From NCBI GenBank assembly GCA_050701115.1, contig JBOHER010000435.1, positions 1-60,873 of the forward strand: DNA of 60,873 nucleotides. The letters are read 5' to 3'. The notes below the pieces were generated by a model. That model was not told the DNA's origin and did not search any database. It saw only the letters and a program-made list of their open reading frames with translations. Each line of letters opens with the position of its first letter. The first letter of the stretch is position 1. Both the position numbers and the translations under genes were made by a program. The stretch comes from JBOHER01 sp050701115. Its GTDB lineage: Bacteria > Actinomycetota > Actinomycetes > Mycobacteriales > Pseudonocardiaceae. This document shows, in pieces, positions 27,169-36,290 of this stretch.

Positions 27169-27202
27169 GGCGGGATCCCGGTAGCCGATCCGGTATCCCG
27201 CC
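27169..27202 (+). repeat. Intercistronic hairpin between binding protein and permease
   Basis: Perfect arms GGCGGGAT (27169-27176) and ATCCCGCC (27195-27202) enclose, after one mismatch, CCGG...CCGG, giving a 13-bp stem with an 8-nt loop. In other sugar ABC operons similar hairpins protect the binding-protein mRNA and lower permease expression. Confidence 0.65.
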
Positions 27203-27226
27203 CCCAAGGGGAAGGGTGGCGAGGAG

Positions 27227-28207
27227 ATGCTGAAAGCGATCAACGCCATACTGGCGATCCTCGGCGGACTGGGCGGCGCCCTGGTCCTCTACTTCCTGCT
27301 TAACATGCTGGTGGAGCGTCTCCCGGCCAAGTGGGAGGAGCGGCTCAAGCCGTACGTGTTCGTCGGGCCCGCGATGCTGTTCGTGACGATCTTCCTGGTC
27401 TATCCGGCGGTGCGGACCGCCGTGCTGAGCTTCTTCGACGACCGCGGTGAGCAGTTCGTGGGCCTGGACAACTACACCAGCCTGCTCGAGGAGGAGGCGT
27501 TTCGCGACACCCTTTTCAACAACGTGCTGTGGCTGATCTTCGTGCCGGTCGGCGTGGTGATCGCCGGGCTGATCGTCGCGGTGCTCGCCGACCAGCTCAG
27601 GCCCCGCGGCGAGAACTTCGTCAAGTCGGTGATCTTCTTGCCGATGGCGATCAGCTTCGTCGGCGCGAGCACGATCTGGCGCTTCGTCTATGCGTTCCAG
27701 CCCGAAGGGCGGCCGCAGATCGGGTTGCTCAACGCGATGTCGACTCAGGTCGGCTTCTCGCCGGTCGCCTGGATCCAGGAGGACACCGCACGGCTGAACT
27801 CCTTCCTGCTGATGGTCATCATGATCTGGCTGCAGACCGGTTTCGCGATGGTGCTGCTGTCAGCGGCCATCAAGAGCGTTCCGGTCGAAACCCTCGAAGC
27901 CGCGAGGATAGACGGCGCAAGTGAGCTGCAGATCTTCTTCCGCGTCGTCGTGCCGCAGATCTGGGCGACCGTGATCACGGTGTTCATCACCGTGCTGATT
28001 CTGACGATGAAGATCTTCGACATCATCTACGTCATGACCGGTGGCGCCTTCAACACCGACGTCATCGGCAACCGGTTCATCACCGAGCTGATCAATTTCG
28101 GCCGGGACGGCAGGGCCTCGGCCATCGTCGTGATGCTGATGGTCGCCGTGATCCCGGTGATGATCTACCAGGTGCGCCGGTTCCGAGCCACGGAGGGGGC
28201 ACGATGA
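27227..28207 (+). CDS. Sugar ABC transporter permease (AglF/MalF-like)
   Basis: A 326-aa inner-membrane permease. It has an unusual N-terminal extra transmembrane segment (ILAILGGLGGALVLYFLLNM), then the standard six-helix core. The EAA loop that contacts the ATPase is EAARIDGASELQIFFRVVVP. Extension and order fit the AglF branch of CUT1 importers. The start ATG at 27227 follows AAGGGTGG. The last codons overlap the next permease (ATGA, 28204-28207). Confidence 0.92.
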   Translation: MLKAINAILAILGGLGGALVLYFLLNMLVERLPAKWEERLKPYVFVGPAMLFVTIFLVYPAVRTAVLSFFDDRGEQFVGLDNYTSLLEEEAFRDTLFNNVLWLIFVPVGVVIAGLIVAVLADQLRPRGENFVKSVIFLPMAISFVGASTIWRFVYAFQPEGRPQIGLLNAMSTQVGFSPVAWIQEDTARLNSFLLMVIMIWLQTGFAMVLLSAAIKSVPVETLEAARIDGASELQIFFRVVVPQIWATVITVFITVLILTMKIFDIIYVMTGGAFNTDVIGNRFITELINFGRDGRASAIVVMLMVAVIPVMIYQVRRFRATEGAR

Positions 28208-29121
28208 CCACCACCCCGACACCCCCGATGACCGGCATCGACTCCGGGGCGACCGAGCAGGCCGCCGCAGGAAAGTCGCGCGGTAACGCGGGCAAGATCA
28301 TCGTCCGGCTGGCCCTGCTCGCGCTGTGTTTGGCGTGGGTCGTGCCCACCATCGGGCTACTGGTGACCTCCGCCAGGGAACGTGGCGTCGTCGCCAACTC
28401 CGGTTGGTGGACGTCCTTTGCGTCTCCACTGGACTTCACGCAGTGGACGATGCAGAACTATGACGAGGTGATCACCGGCCAGGGCATGGGCAATGCCTTC
28501 GTGAACAGCCTCGCGGTGTCCGTCCCGGCGACGGTGATCCCGATCCTCATCGCCGCCTTCGCCGCATACTCGTTCACGTTCATGAACTTCCCCGGCCGCG
28601 ACATCTTCTTCATCGTGCTCGTCGGGCTGCTCGTGGTGCCGCTGCAGGTGGCGTTCATCCCGCTGCTGCAGATCTACAAGGAGGTCGGCCTGGTCGGGAC
28701 CTTCCCGGCCGTGTGGCTGGCACATGCCGCGTTCGGCATGCCGCTGGCCGTCTACATCCTGCGCAACTACATGGAGGGGCTGCCGAGGGAGGTCATCGAG
28801 TCGGCCAAGGTCGACGGGGCGAGCCACTTCACCACGTTCTGGCGGCTCATCATCCCGATGTCGACGCCTGCCCTGGCGGCTTACGCGATCTTCCAGTTCC
28901 TCTGGGTGTGGAACGACCTCCTGGTAGCCCTGATCTTCCTCGGACCCGGGGAGAACGAGGTCGTGACGATCAACCTCAGCACCATGATCGGGACGTTGGG
29001 AGCGGACTGGCACTTGCTGACGGCCGCCGCCTTCGTCACCATGCTGGTCCCACTGATCGTCTTCCTCTCTCTCCAGCGGTTCTTCGTCCGTGGCCTGACC
29101 GCGGGCTCGGTCAAGGGCTGA
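28204..29121 (+). CDS. Sugar ABC transporter permease (AglG/MalG-like)
   Basis: A 305-aa six-helix permease with the EAA loop ESAKVDGASHFTTFWRLIIP. The N-terminal 30 residues are Thr/Pro/Ala-rich and cytoplasmic. It pairs with the preceding permease to form the membrane channel. The ATGA overlap indicates coupled translation. Its own stop overlaps the start of the decayed SugA gene (TGATG at 29119-29123), so the intact operon reads straight into the damaged one. Confidence 0.92.
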   Translation: MTTTPTPPMTGIDSGATEQAAAGKSRGNAGKIIVRLALLALCLAWVVPTIGLLVTSARERGVVANSGWWTSFASPLDFTQWTMQNYDEVITGQGMGNAFVNSLAVSVPATVIPILIAAFAAYSFTFMNFPGRDIFFIVLVGLLVVPLQVAFIPLLQIYKEVGLVGTFPAVWLAHAAFGMPLAVYILRNYMEGLPREVIESAKVDGASHFTTFWRLIIPMSTPALAAYAIFQFLWVWNDLLVALIFLGPGENEVVTINLSTMIGTLGADWHLLTAAAFVTMLVPLIVFLSLQRFFVRGLTAGSVKG

Positions 29122-29666
29122 TGGCTCCTGGCCGGCCCGGAGCTCTGAGCGAAGGCACGAGGGCCGAGCGCAGGCTCGCCTTCCTGTTGTGCGCTCCCGC
29201 GGTGCTGGTGATGGGCGCGGTTGCCGCATGGCCGATCATCCACGGGGCCTCGGTCGGCCGAGGCCTGGTACGGACCGTGTCGCTGATCCCCTACGGGATC
29301 ATCACGGTCGTCGCGGCGTATTCCTGGTACTTCGCGTGGAGCCAGGAGAGCGGATACCTGTCCCGGATGTTCGGACCGGACGCGGCGCCGCTCCCCGCGA
29401 TGAAACCCGCCGTGCTGGTCGCGTGTGCGTTCAGCACAGTGGACGCCTTCCGGGTCTTCGACAACGTCTTCGTGCTCACCCGAGGTGCCAACGACACGGC
29501 GACGGTGTCGATGCTGACCTACCACAATCTCTTCATCGGGCTCGACCTGGGCATGTCGTCGACGATGTCGGTGTTGCTCCTGCTCTCGGCGGCGTCGATC
29601 GCGTTCGTCTTCATCAAGATCTTCGGTGCCGCGGTGCCGGGTGGTGGAGAACGGAGGAACCGCTGA
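29121..29666 (+). pseudogene. Internally deleted trehalose-type ABC permease (SugA-like)
   Basis: A 181-codon open frame where the family has about 300. The N-terminus RRLAFLLCAPAVLVMGAVAA and WPIIHGAS is normal, then jumps to VGRGLVRTVSLIPYGIITVV, losing roughly 60-70 residues (helices 2-3). A second jump joins DAAPLPAMKPAVLVACAFST, removing the EAA coupling loop and the helix before it. Both deletions keep the frame. Without the EAA loop it cannot couple to an ATPase, so I call it non-functional. TGATG overlaps link it to both flanking permease genes. Confidence 0.75.
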
Positions 29667-30514
29667 TGGCAATGGTGACCCGGGTAGCAAGATCACGCAC
29701 GATCCGATGGACGCTCATCGACCTCGCCGTCGTCGGTGCTGCCCTGCTGCCCGTTGCGTGGATGGTGTCGTTGTCGTTCAAGACGCCTGAGACGCTGGCC
29801 GACAAGAAGTTCTTTCCCCGGGCGTGGACCTTCGACAACTACGTAGCCATCTTCACGGCCGACAGCGCCGAGTTCGTCCGGCCACTGATCAACTCGATCG
29901 GCATCGCGGTGATCGCGACGGGGATCGCGGTGGTGCTCGGCGCCATGGCCGCCTACGCCCTCGCCAGGCTGGACTTCCCCGGCAAGCGGGGATTGATCGC
30001 CGCGTCGTTGCTGATCGCGATGTTCCCGCAGGCGTCGCTGGTCCCACCGCTGTTCGAGATCGAGCGCACCCTCGGACTCTTCGACACCTGGCCCGGCCTG
30101 ATCCTGCCGTACGTGACCTTCGCGCTGCCGCTGGCGATCTACACGTTGTCGGCGTTCTTCCGGGAGATGCCGGGCGACCTGGAGAAGGCGGCGAAGATGG
30201 ACGGGGCGACGCCTGGGCAGGCGTTCCGCAAGGTCATCCTGCCGCTCGCCGCACCCGGCGTGTTCACCACCGCGATCCTGGTGTTCCTCTTCTGCTGGAA
30301 CGACTTCCTGTTCGCCATCTCGCTGACCTCGACCGAGGCAGCCAGAACGGTGCCCGCTGCCCTGGTGTTCTTCGCAGGCTCCGCGCAGTTCGAGGCGCCG
30401 ACCGGAACGCTTTCCGCGGCGGCCGTGCTGATCACCGTTCCGGTCGTGGTCGTGGTGCTGTGTTTCCAGCGCCGCATCGTGGCGGGGCTGACATCTGGGG
30501 TCGTGAAGGGGTAG
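29666..30514 (+). CDS. Trehalose-type ABC permease (SugB-like), intact but orphaned
   Basis: A 282-aa full-length CUT1 permease: six hydrophobic segments, the periplasmic FPRAWTFDNYVAIFTADSAE, and the EAA loop EKAAKMDGATPGQAFRKVIL. It resembles SugB of the LpqY-SugABC trehalose recycling importer. The ATG at 29666 has CGGAGGAA upstream. The gene lies between a gutted SugA and a broken SugC, and no LpqY is present. It might pair with the intact importer upstream, or it may simply not have decayed yet. Confidence 0.88.
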   Translation: MAMVTRVARSRTIRWTLIDLAVVGAALLPVAWMVSLSFKTPETLADKKFFPRAWTFDNYVAIFTADSAEFVRPLINSIGIAVIATGIAVVLGAMAAYALARLDFPGKRGLIAASLLIAMFPQASLVPPLFEIERTLGLFDTWPGLILPYVTFALPLAIYTLSAFFREMPGDLEKAAKMDGATPGQAFRKVILPLAAPGVFTTAILVFLFCWNDFLFAISLTSTEAARTVPAALVFFAGSAQFEAPTGTLSAAAVLITVPVVVVVLCFQRRIVAGLTSGVVKG

Positions 30515-30519
30515 CGGCC

Positions 30520-31393
30520 GTGGCCGAGATCGTGCTGGACAAGGTGACCAAGCGCTACCCGGACGGCGCGGTCGGAGTGTCCGAAGTGGACTTCTCGGTC
30601 GCCGATGGCGAGTTCGTGGTCCTGGTCGGGCCGTCGGGATGCGGGAAGTCGACGACGCTGAACCTGGTGGCGGGGCTCGAAGACATCTCGTCCGGGGAGT
30701 TGCGCATCGACGGCCTCAGGATGAACGAGAAGGCGCCAAGGGACCGGGGGCTCGCGATGGTCTCTCGGCAGGCATCTCGATCGGAAGCCGTCGGCTCTGT
30801 CGGGTGGCCAGCGGCAGCGCGTGGCGATGGGCCGCGCGATCGTGCGCAGCCCGAAAGCCGTCCTGATGGACGAGCCGCTGTCCAACCTGGACACGAAGCT
30901 GCGAATCCAGCTGCGGGCTTCGATGTCCACGCTTGCGCGGCGCATCGGGACGACGACGCTGTATGTCACGCACGATCAGGCGGAGGCGCTAGAGCTCGGT
31001 GCGCCGGTCGGTGGAGAGCGCGGCCGCGGACCGTGCGGTGATCACGGGGATCCGGCCCGAGGATCTCACCAAGGCCGCGCTGGTCGACGACGCGACCCGG
31101 GCGCGCGGATGCGTCCTGACCGTACTGGTCGATGAGCTGGAGTCGAGGGGCTCGGACGCCTACGCACACTGCGCGCTCGAGGGCAGCGAGATCGACTCGG
31201 AGATGCTGGCGGACGTGGCCGAGCTGGGTGAGTTCGGGCCGATGGAAATGGGCGGGCCCGTCGGTGACCTCGTAGCCCGGCTGCCTGCGTCGACCACCGC
31301 CAGCTCGGGTGCGAACCTCGACCTGTGGGTCACCCGGACAAGATCCACCTCTTCGACCCGGAGACCGGCGTGAGCCTGACCCGACCAGCCTGA
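30520..31393 (+). pseudogene. Broken trehalose-type ABC ATPase (SugC-like)
   Basis: Three frames cover one ATPase. The first (from GTG 30520) has Walker A, VLVGPSGCGKSTTL, and ends at DRGLAMV. The Q-loop and helical segment (about 60 residues) are missing. The second frame resumes at HLDRKPSALSGGQRQRVAMG with Walker B AVLMDEPLSNLD and YVTHDQAEALELG. After another deletion, the third frame carries the TOBE domain from TGIRPEDLTKAALVDD. A last shift is needed near 31330 to reach HPDKIHLFDPETGVSLTRPA and the stop at 31391. It cannot produce a working ATPase. Confidence 0.82.
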
Positions 31394-31546
31394 TCCGCTC
31401 CGGTCTCGCGGACGCACTCTCCTTACTCCGTGCGTAGCGCGGCGATGACCTCGTCGTCCCAGCGATGGCTGCGGATCAGACGGTACCGTTCGCCTGCCAG
31501 CCGCAGATAAGCCTCAGCATCGGTGTGCCTGCCGATCAGGTCGGCA

Positions 31547-31565
31547 TCGGTCCGGACTTCCGAAG
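31547..31565. repeat. Target duplication and left inverted repeat of the IS
   Basis: TCGGT (31547-31551) followed by CCGGACTTCCGAAG (31552-31565). The next bases ATC match GTC at the other end at two of three positions. Confidence 0.9.
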
Positions 31566-33553
31566 ATCATGAGCACATGAGCGCGTGAATTTGGGCGCTG
31601 AGCTGGGCAAACGTTGGCGAGCGTGATTCGGGTCGTGTTACTACACGACGGCGGTGAGCTGCGGGGATCGGTTCAGCTGCTCGTGGCGGTGAAGTCGAGG
31701 TACTTGGGCGGTTCGGGCAGCTTGAGGGCATCGAGGATGGCCTTCTGGCCGCTGGTGAGGGCGGAGCGTTGTGCGACGCGCCCGTCGGCGGTGGCCAGGG
31801 TGACCAGGTGCATGCGGTCGAGTTCGTGGCGCAGGTTGCGCCAGGTGTCGCCGACGGTGGTCTCGGCGACGCGGATGAGCAGCAGGGCGAGCCAGCACAG
31901 CTGTACGTGGGCGCGGATGCGGTCTTCGCGGTGGTGGTAGACGGGGCGAAGCCCGAGGGATCCCTTGCAGTCGCGCCATCCGCGCTCGACCGCGAGGAGC
32001 TGTTTGTAGGCGGCGGCCAGGTCCTCGGTGGTCAGGGTCATGTCGGAGGTGCGCAGCAGCCACTTGCCGTCCAGGTGGGCGTCGCGGGCGGCGGCGGCGC
32101 GGTCGATGCGCAGCAGGCCACCCCGGGTGCGGCGCAGGTAGCGACGCAACCCCGGCTTGGTCTTGAGCGAGCCGACGAACTCGTCGCGGCGGGTCTTCGA
32201 CCACGTATCGGAGCCGTCGATCAGGCCCTCGAGGTGGTCGATGAGCCGCTCGCGGACCGCGGCGTCGCGGGCGGCGGCGTCGGGGTTGTGGCATACGACG
32301 AACCGCTCGCTGCGGGCACCGTCCTCGCGGCCGCCGCCGGGGCTGACCCAGACCTCTTTAACCCGCAGGTTGTCCTCCACCGTCTTGTAGCGGCCGGCCC
32401 GGGCCAGCGCGGCGGCGGCCTCGGTGTTGGTGTGGCGCAGCTTCTCGGCGTGGATGTAGTGCCCACCACCGCGTTGCTGGTAGGCGCGGTTGGCGGCGGA
32501 GGCGAACCCGCGGTCGGCCACCCACACCATTCGCCGCAGGTTCCAGCCGTCCAGATCGTCCTTGACGGTGCGGATGGCCTTCTGGTCGCTCTCGCTGCCG
32601 GGGAAGGTCCAGCATCGCACCGGGATGCCGTCGCGGGTGACCGCCATCGCGATCATCACCTGCGGCAGGTGGTCGCGGTAGTCCTTGGACTTGCCGAACC
32701 TGCGCGTCCCACCCTCGACCGCCGTCGCGACCCCGTCATCGTCGCCCGGGTCGGGCTCGAGGTCGGCCAGCTCGTCGGCCACCTCGACCTCCCAGTACGT
32801 CGAGGTCGTATCCACAAAGATGATCTCCACATCCAGGTTCAGCAGATGCGCCACCGAGGCGAAGATCTCCGAGGCGATCGCGCCCAGCGCGGCCAGCAGG
32901 AAGTCCATCGCCGCGTAGGCGGCGTCCTCGGAGAAGCCCGGGCAGCCACCGATGGCGACCCGCTCGGCGACCCAGCGGGTGGCGGCCAGCTTCGACCCGG
33001 GTTCCAATGCCCGCTGCGCCACCAGCGCGAAGATCACCCGCTCCGTCGCCTCGCCGTCCAGCCGGCGGCCGTCGGCGACGCGGCGCAGCGCCGCCCCGAT
33101 GCCCAGCCGTTCCCACAACTGGTCCAGCAGCCATGCCCCGCCCAGCCGGCGGGAGTCGAGCACCTCCACCTCACCGGCCCGGGCCGCGGCGATCGCCTGT
33201 TCCGGCTCCAGGAACCGGGAGATCGAAGCCACCAGCCGCGCCAACGCGTCCCGATCGATCCGGTCGGCGCGGCCGAAGCTGTGGATCACCTTCGCCGACG
33301 GCACCCCCGTGTCGGGATTGCGTTCGCTATGCGCCAACTGCAGGTAGCTGACCATGCTCCCGTCGCGGTTCTTCCGCTTCGTCTCCCGTAGGTACACCCC
33401 TACAGGTAAACAAACATTCGCAGGTCATGTCCAGCGACACGCCCAAAGTCGTGTGCCTACACGATTTCGCCGTTCCAGCAGTCTTGCGGCCCATCCACCA
33501 GCGGAAACACTCTTGATCAAGCCCGAAAATCCCTACGACCTTCGGAAGTCCGG
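31552..33553 (-). mobile_element. Complete IS element, IS1634-type, 2,002 bp
   Basis: Bounded by perfect 14-bp terminal inverted repeats CCGGACTTCCGAAG (left 31552-31565; right, inverted, 33540-33553) and flanked by 5-bp direct repeats TCGGT at 31547-31551 and 33554-33558. It carries one intact transposase on the minus strand, with 121 bp of non-coding DNA at the left end and 156 bp at the right. All parts look intact, so the insertion is likely recent and possibly mobile. Confidence 0.92.
31673..33397 (-). CDS. IS1634 family transposase
   Basis: A 574-aa DDE transposase of the IS4 superfamily. The first catalytic Asp is in IIFVDTTSTYWE, the second in VWVADRGFASAAN, and the third acidic residue is in LAVERGWRDCKGSLGLRPVYH, which carries the Y/R/E-type signature. 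The length is full for the family. The start is GTG at 33397; no other gene is in the element. It is transcribed in the same direction as the gene it interrupts, so read-through into the 3' fragment is possible. Confidence 0.93.
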   Translation of the reverse strand: MYLRETKRKNRDGSMVSYLQLAHSERNPDTGVPSAKVIHSFGRADRIDRDALARLVASISRFLEPEQAIAAARAGEVEVLDSRRLGGAWLLDQLWERLGIGAALRRVADGRRLDGEATERVIFALVAQRALEPGSKLAATRWVAERVAIGGCPGFSEDAAYAAMDFLLAALGAIASEIFASVAHLLNLDVEIIFVDTTSTYWEVEVADELADLEPDPGDDDGVATAVEGGTRRFGKSKDYRDHLPQVMIAMAVTRDGIPVRCWTFPGSESDQKAIRTVKDDLDGWNLRRMVWVADRGFASAANRAYQQRGGGHYIHAEKLRHTNTEAAAALARAGRYKTVEDNLRVKEVWVSPGGGREDGARSERFVVCHNPDAAARDAAVRERLIDHLEGLIDGSDTWSKTRRDEFVGSLKTKPGLRRYLRRTRGGLLRIDRAAAARDAHLDGKWLLRTSDMTLTTEDLAAAYKQLLAVERGWRDCKGSLGLRPVYHHREDRIRAHVQLCWLALLLIRVAETTVGDTWRNLRHELDRMHLVTLATADGRVAQRSALTSGQKAILDALKLPEPPKYLDFTATSS

Positions 33554-33558
33554 TCGGT
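33540..33558. repeat. Right inverted repeat and target duplication of the IS
   Basis: CTTCGGAAGTCCGG (33540-33553) is the exact reverse complement of the left end. It is followed by TCGGT (33554-33558), the second copy of the target site. Confidence 0.9.
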
Positions 33559-34261
33559 GAGCATCCGCACGGCCGGCACGAACTCCTCGGCGTACCAGCG
33601 CTGTGCCACCGTCGCACGGTCGAGCAACTCACCCTCGTCCTGCATCAGCCGGAAACCCCAAGCCTCGACGTGCTCGCCGAGTCGTGCGTAATCCCACGAG
33701 TGTTCATCTTGACCGCGTCGCGCGCCGCGCCGGTCAGCGGCACCCGGTCGAGGAAGATCCGGCGGTAGTCCTTGACGATCAGGTCGCCGCGGAATCGGAT
33801 CCCTTCCGGAGGGATCTTCGTGTCCAGCTCGGTCACGTACGCCTCGATCTCCGCCCGCCCGAGCGCGCAGGCAACCGATACCCGGTGGTGGCCGTCGGAG
33901 ACGAAGTGCAGCTCGCCGATCCGGTAGACCTCGATCGGCGGGATCTCCTCTCCGCGGCGGGCAGCCGCCGCGAGCCGTTCCCAGCGTGCCCGGATCCGAC
34001 CGGAGGTGGGCCGGAACCACCGGTCGAAGTCCCGGCTCTTGTCGACACTGCCGACGATGGTCTCGATCGGGATCATCCGCAGCCCGATCCGTCGCTCGCC
34101 CTGCCTGCCGAGTGCGTCCACCACTTCGTCGAAAGGCAGCATGATGTTGACGTCGTCCGGCTCGCGCCGGAGCCACGCCGAGAGCCGGGAGAGCACCTGA
34201 CGCCGTCGTGCCCGCAGGAAGTCGTTCTCGGCGTCAGCTCGAGGGAATCTGGTGTTGGAGC

Positions 34262-34945
34262 TCATACCTCTCCCGCCAGAGTCGCCGAATGGGTGTTGTC
34301 GAAATCGATCACCTGGCGGCCGACCACATTGCGGATCCGCGTCGGGCCGATCCGATGCTCGGCCAGGTGCTCACCGTGCGGATGGATGTGCCCGTGCAGC
34401 AACCAATCCGGGCGTAGCTTCTCGACCGTCCGGTGTAGACAGTCGAAGCCCTGATGCGCCGGATCCTCCCGGTCACCGAGCCCGCGCGGCGGGGAATGGG
34501 TGAGCAGCACATGCACCCGCCCGCCATCCTGGCGGTTCCGCCTGCACGCCGCACGCACCAGCTTGCGGGCGCGCCGTGCCTGCTGAGCCTGCGACCACTG
34601 GTTGGGCCCCGAGTTGTACCTGATCGACCCGCCGAGCCCGGCGATGCGCAGGCCTGCCACATCCACCACACGCCCGTCTGCGTTGATACCGCCGCGCGGT
34701 CCCGGCCAGCGAGCAGGAAACCCAGCCCGCAGGAGCAGCCCGGTGGACTCGGTGAACCCGCCTAGGTCGGCATCGTGGTTGCCCGGGACGAACACGCACG
34801 GCCGGTCCAGCGCGTCGGCCAGGAACTCGAGGTAGTCGAACGGCAGGTCGCCCGCGCCGATCACGAGGTCGACGGAGTAGGACCGCACCGCGTCGGCCCA
34901 CAGCCCCGTATCGACCTCGTCGGCGACCACGAGAGCGCGTGGCAT
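34262..34945 (-). CDS. Metallophosphoesterase
   Basis: A 227-aa calcineurin-like phosphoesterase. The metal-binding blocks are LVIGAGDLPFD (Asp), VFVPGNHDAD (Asn-His-Asp), LLTHSPPRG (His) and LLHGHIHPHGE (two His). The first block lacks the usual DxH pair: the N-terminal VVADEVDTGL has Asp and Glu but no His, so metal site 1 may be altered. The substrate is unknown; members cleave phosphomonoesters, diesters or nucleotides. Its stop overlaps the ParB-like gene start (ATGA), so both formed an operon before the IS arrived. Confidence 0.85.
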   Translation of the reverse strand: MPRALVVADEVDTGLWADAVRSYSVDLVIGAGDLPFDYLEFLADALDRPCVFVPGNHDADLGGFTESTGLLLRAGFPARWPGPRGGINADGRVVDVAGLRIAGLGGSIRYNSGPNQWSQAQQARRARKLVRAACRRNRQDGGRVHVLLTHSPPRGLGDREDPAHQGFDCLHRTVEKLRPDWLLHGHIHPHGEHLAEHRIGPTRIRNVVGRQVIDFDNTHSATLAGEV

Positions 34946-35007
34946 GACCCCAGACTACGTTGCGCGATCAGGGGTGGACTGGGGTCGATCGGCTCGAGCG
35001 ATGACCG

Positions 35008-36093
35008 CTACAGCCAGTGATTCCGTCTGAATATTCGGTACAGCATGAGACAGATACCGAAAATGCCTGCCATCACCGCGGGGTAGCCGTACTGCCAGTG
35101 CAGCTCCGGCATGAAGTCGAAGTTCATGCCGTAGATCCCGGCGATCGCGGTCGGCACCGCGATCATCGCCGCCCACGCGGTGATCTTGCGCATGTCGGTG
35201 CTCTGCTGCAGGGAGATCTTGGCCAGCGTGGCGTCCACAAGGGTGGTCAGCAATTCGTTGAAGCTGCCGATCCGGTCGGACACCGTGGTGAGGTGGTCGT
35301 CGACGTCGCGAAAGTACGACCGAATCTGGTCCGGGACGAGCCGGGTGTACCCCTCGGCGAGCCTGCGCAGTGGCGTCGCCAGCGGCAGTACGGCCCGGCG
35401 CAGTTCGAGCACCTCGCGCTTCATGAAGTAGATCTGCTCGGCGCTCACCTGCGACCGCGGTGCGAATACCTCGGTCTCCATCTCGTCGATGTCGTCCTCG
35501 ATGCGCTCGGTGACGTCGAGGTACTGGTCGACGACGTGGTCGGCGATCGCGTGCAGTACCGCGGCGGGGCCCGCGGCCAGCCGCTCGGGATCGGCGTCGA
35601 GCTCCTTGCGTAGCCGAGCGAGGCCGGAGTGCCGTCCGTGCCGCACGGTCACGATGAAGTCCCTGCCGAGGAAGGCCATCAGCTCGCCGGTCTCGACGAT
35701 CTCGTTGGCGGTGGTCGGCGACTCGTGCTCCACGTACCGCACGGTCTTGAGCACCATGAACAGCGTGTCCTCGTAGCGGTCCAGCTTCGGCCGCTGGTGC
35801 GCCTGGACCGCGTCCTCGACCGCGAGTTCGTGCAGGCCGAACGTGTCGGCGATGCCTTGAATCTGGTCGGCACCCGGCTCGTGCAGGCCGATCCAGACGA
35901 AGCTCTCGCCGCGGGAGCGTGCTTCGGCGATGGCCGCGCTGTACGTCCACCGGCCAGGCAGCCGGACACCGTCGACGTAGACACCGCAGTCGACGACGGT
36001 GCCGGACGGTGCGGGGATAGTCGGCCGGACCGCGGATGGAGCTCGGCCGGGCACGCGGCCACGCAGACCGCCGAGGGAACGAATCGAGGACAT
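35008..36093 (-). CDS. corA: Magnesium and cobalt transport protein CorA
   Basis: A 361-aa divalent-cation channel. It has a large N-terminal cytoplasmic domain, a long helical stalk (QYLDVTERIEDDIDEMETEV), two C-terminal transmembrane helices and the pore signature GMNFDFMPE after the first of them. It forms pentamers that admit Mg2+. AGGAGA precedes the ATG at 36093. It lies next to the sugar importer locus, as Rv1239c lies after sugC. A possible leader ORF is encoded about 100 bp upstream. Confidence 0.95.
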   Translation of the reverse strand: MSSIRSLGGLRGRVPGRAPSAVRPTIPAPSGTVVDCGVYVDGVRLPGRWTYSAAIAEARSRGESFVWIGLHEPGADQIQGIADTFGLHELAVEDAVQAHQRPKLDRYEDTLFMVLKTVRYVEHESPTTANEIVETGELMAFLGRDFIVTVRHGRHSGLARLRKELDADPERLAAGPAAVLHAIADHVVDQYLDVTERIEDDIDEMETEVFAPRSQVSAEQIYFMKREVLELRRAVLPLATPLRRLAEGYTRLVPDQIRSYFRDVDDHLTTVSDRIGSFNELLTTLVDATLAKISLQQSTDMRKITAWAAMIAVPTAIAGIYGMNFDFMPELHWQYGYPAVMAGIFGICLMLYRIFRRNHWL

Positions 36094-36194
36094 GGCATCT
36101 CCTGATGGCGCCGTGGTTGGACGAGGAGTTCGATGCGGATGACGGTGAGTTCGTCACCCGTCACGCGTCGTGCGTCCCCGGCCGTCCGGCGGGC

Positions 36195-36290
36195 CTACCA
36201 GGAAGAACCGTGGTCGGCTCCCGCGACGGGAACGCTGGAATGATTGACGCTGTGCTGACTTCGGGGCAGGGGACTATCGCCACTACTCAT
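36195..36290 (-). CDS. Possible 31-aa leader ORF upstream of corA
   Basis: A minus-strand ORF starting at ATG 36290 with a strong ribosome-binding site (AGGAGGTGAGG, 36298-36308, the GAGG placed 7 nt from the ATG). It encodes 31 residues beginning MSSGDSPLPRSQHSVNHSS, rich in Ser, with three Pro and three His, ending at TAG 36195. The stop lies 101 bp before corA. The Shine-Dalgarno is better than that of most genes in the window. It could be a regulatory leader peptide for corA, or a small protein; I know no homologue. Confidence 0.45.
   Translation of the reverse strand: MSSGDSPLPRSQHSVNHSSVPVAGADHGSSW

Larger units (their letters stand above)
31423..34265 (-). pseudogene. ParB/Srx-like nuclease-domain gene, split by an IS and frameshifted
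   Basis: Read from 34265, this gene has a helical N-terminus (ARRRQVLSRLSAWLRREPDD) and then IPIETIVGSV and SDGHHRVSVACALG, the ParB/sulfiredoxin-type nucleotide-binding core. A 1-nt loss near 33705 shifts the frame from RDAVKMN to HSWDYARLGEHVEAWG. The IS follows at 33553. Removing the IS and one copy of TCGGT restores VRMLTDADLIGRHTDAEAYL across the junction, ending in EVIAALRTE at 31423. The start ATG overlaps the metallophosphoesterase stop. Function unknown; it is now inactive. Confidence 0.85.

Noticed and set aside
31769..33391. A 540-aa plus-strand ORF inside the IS
   Set aside because: Antisense to the transposase; it has no start signal and no recognisable domains.
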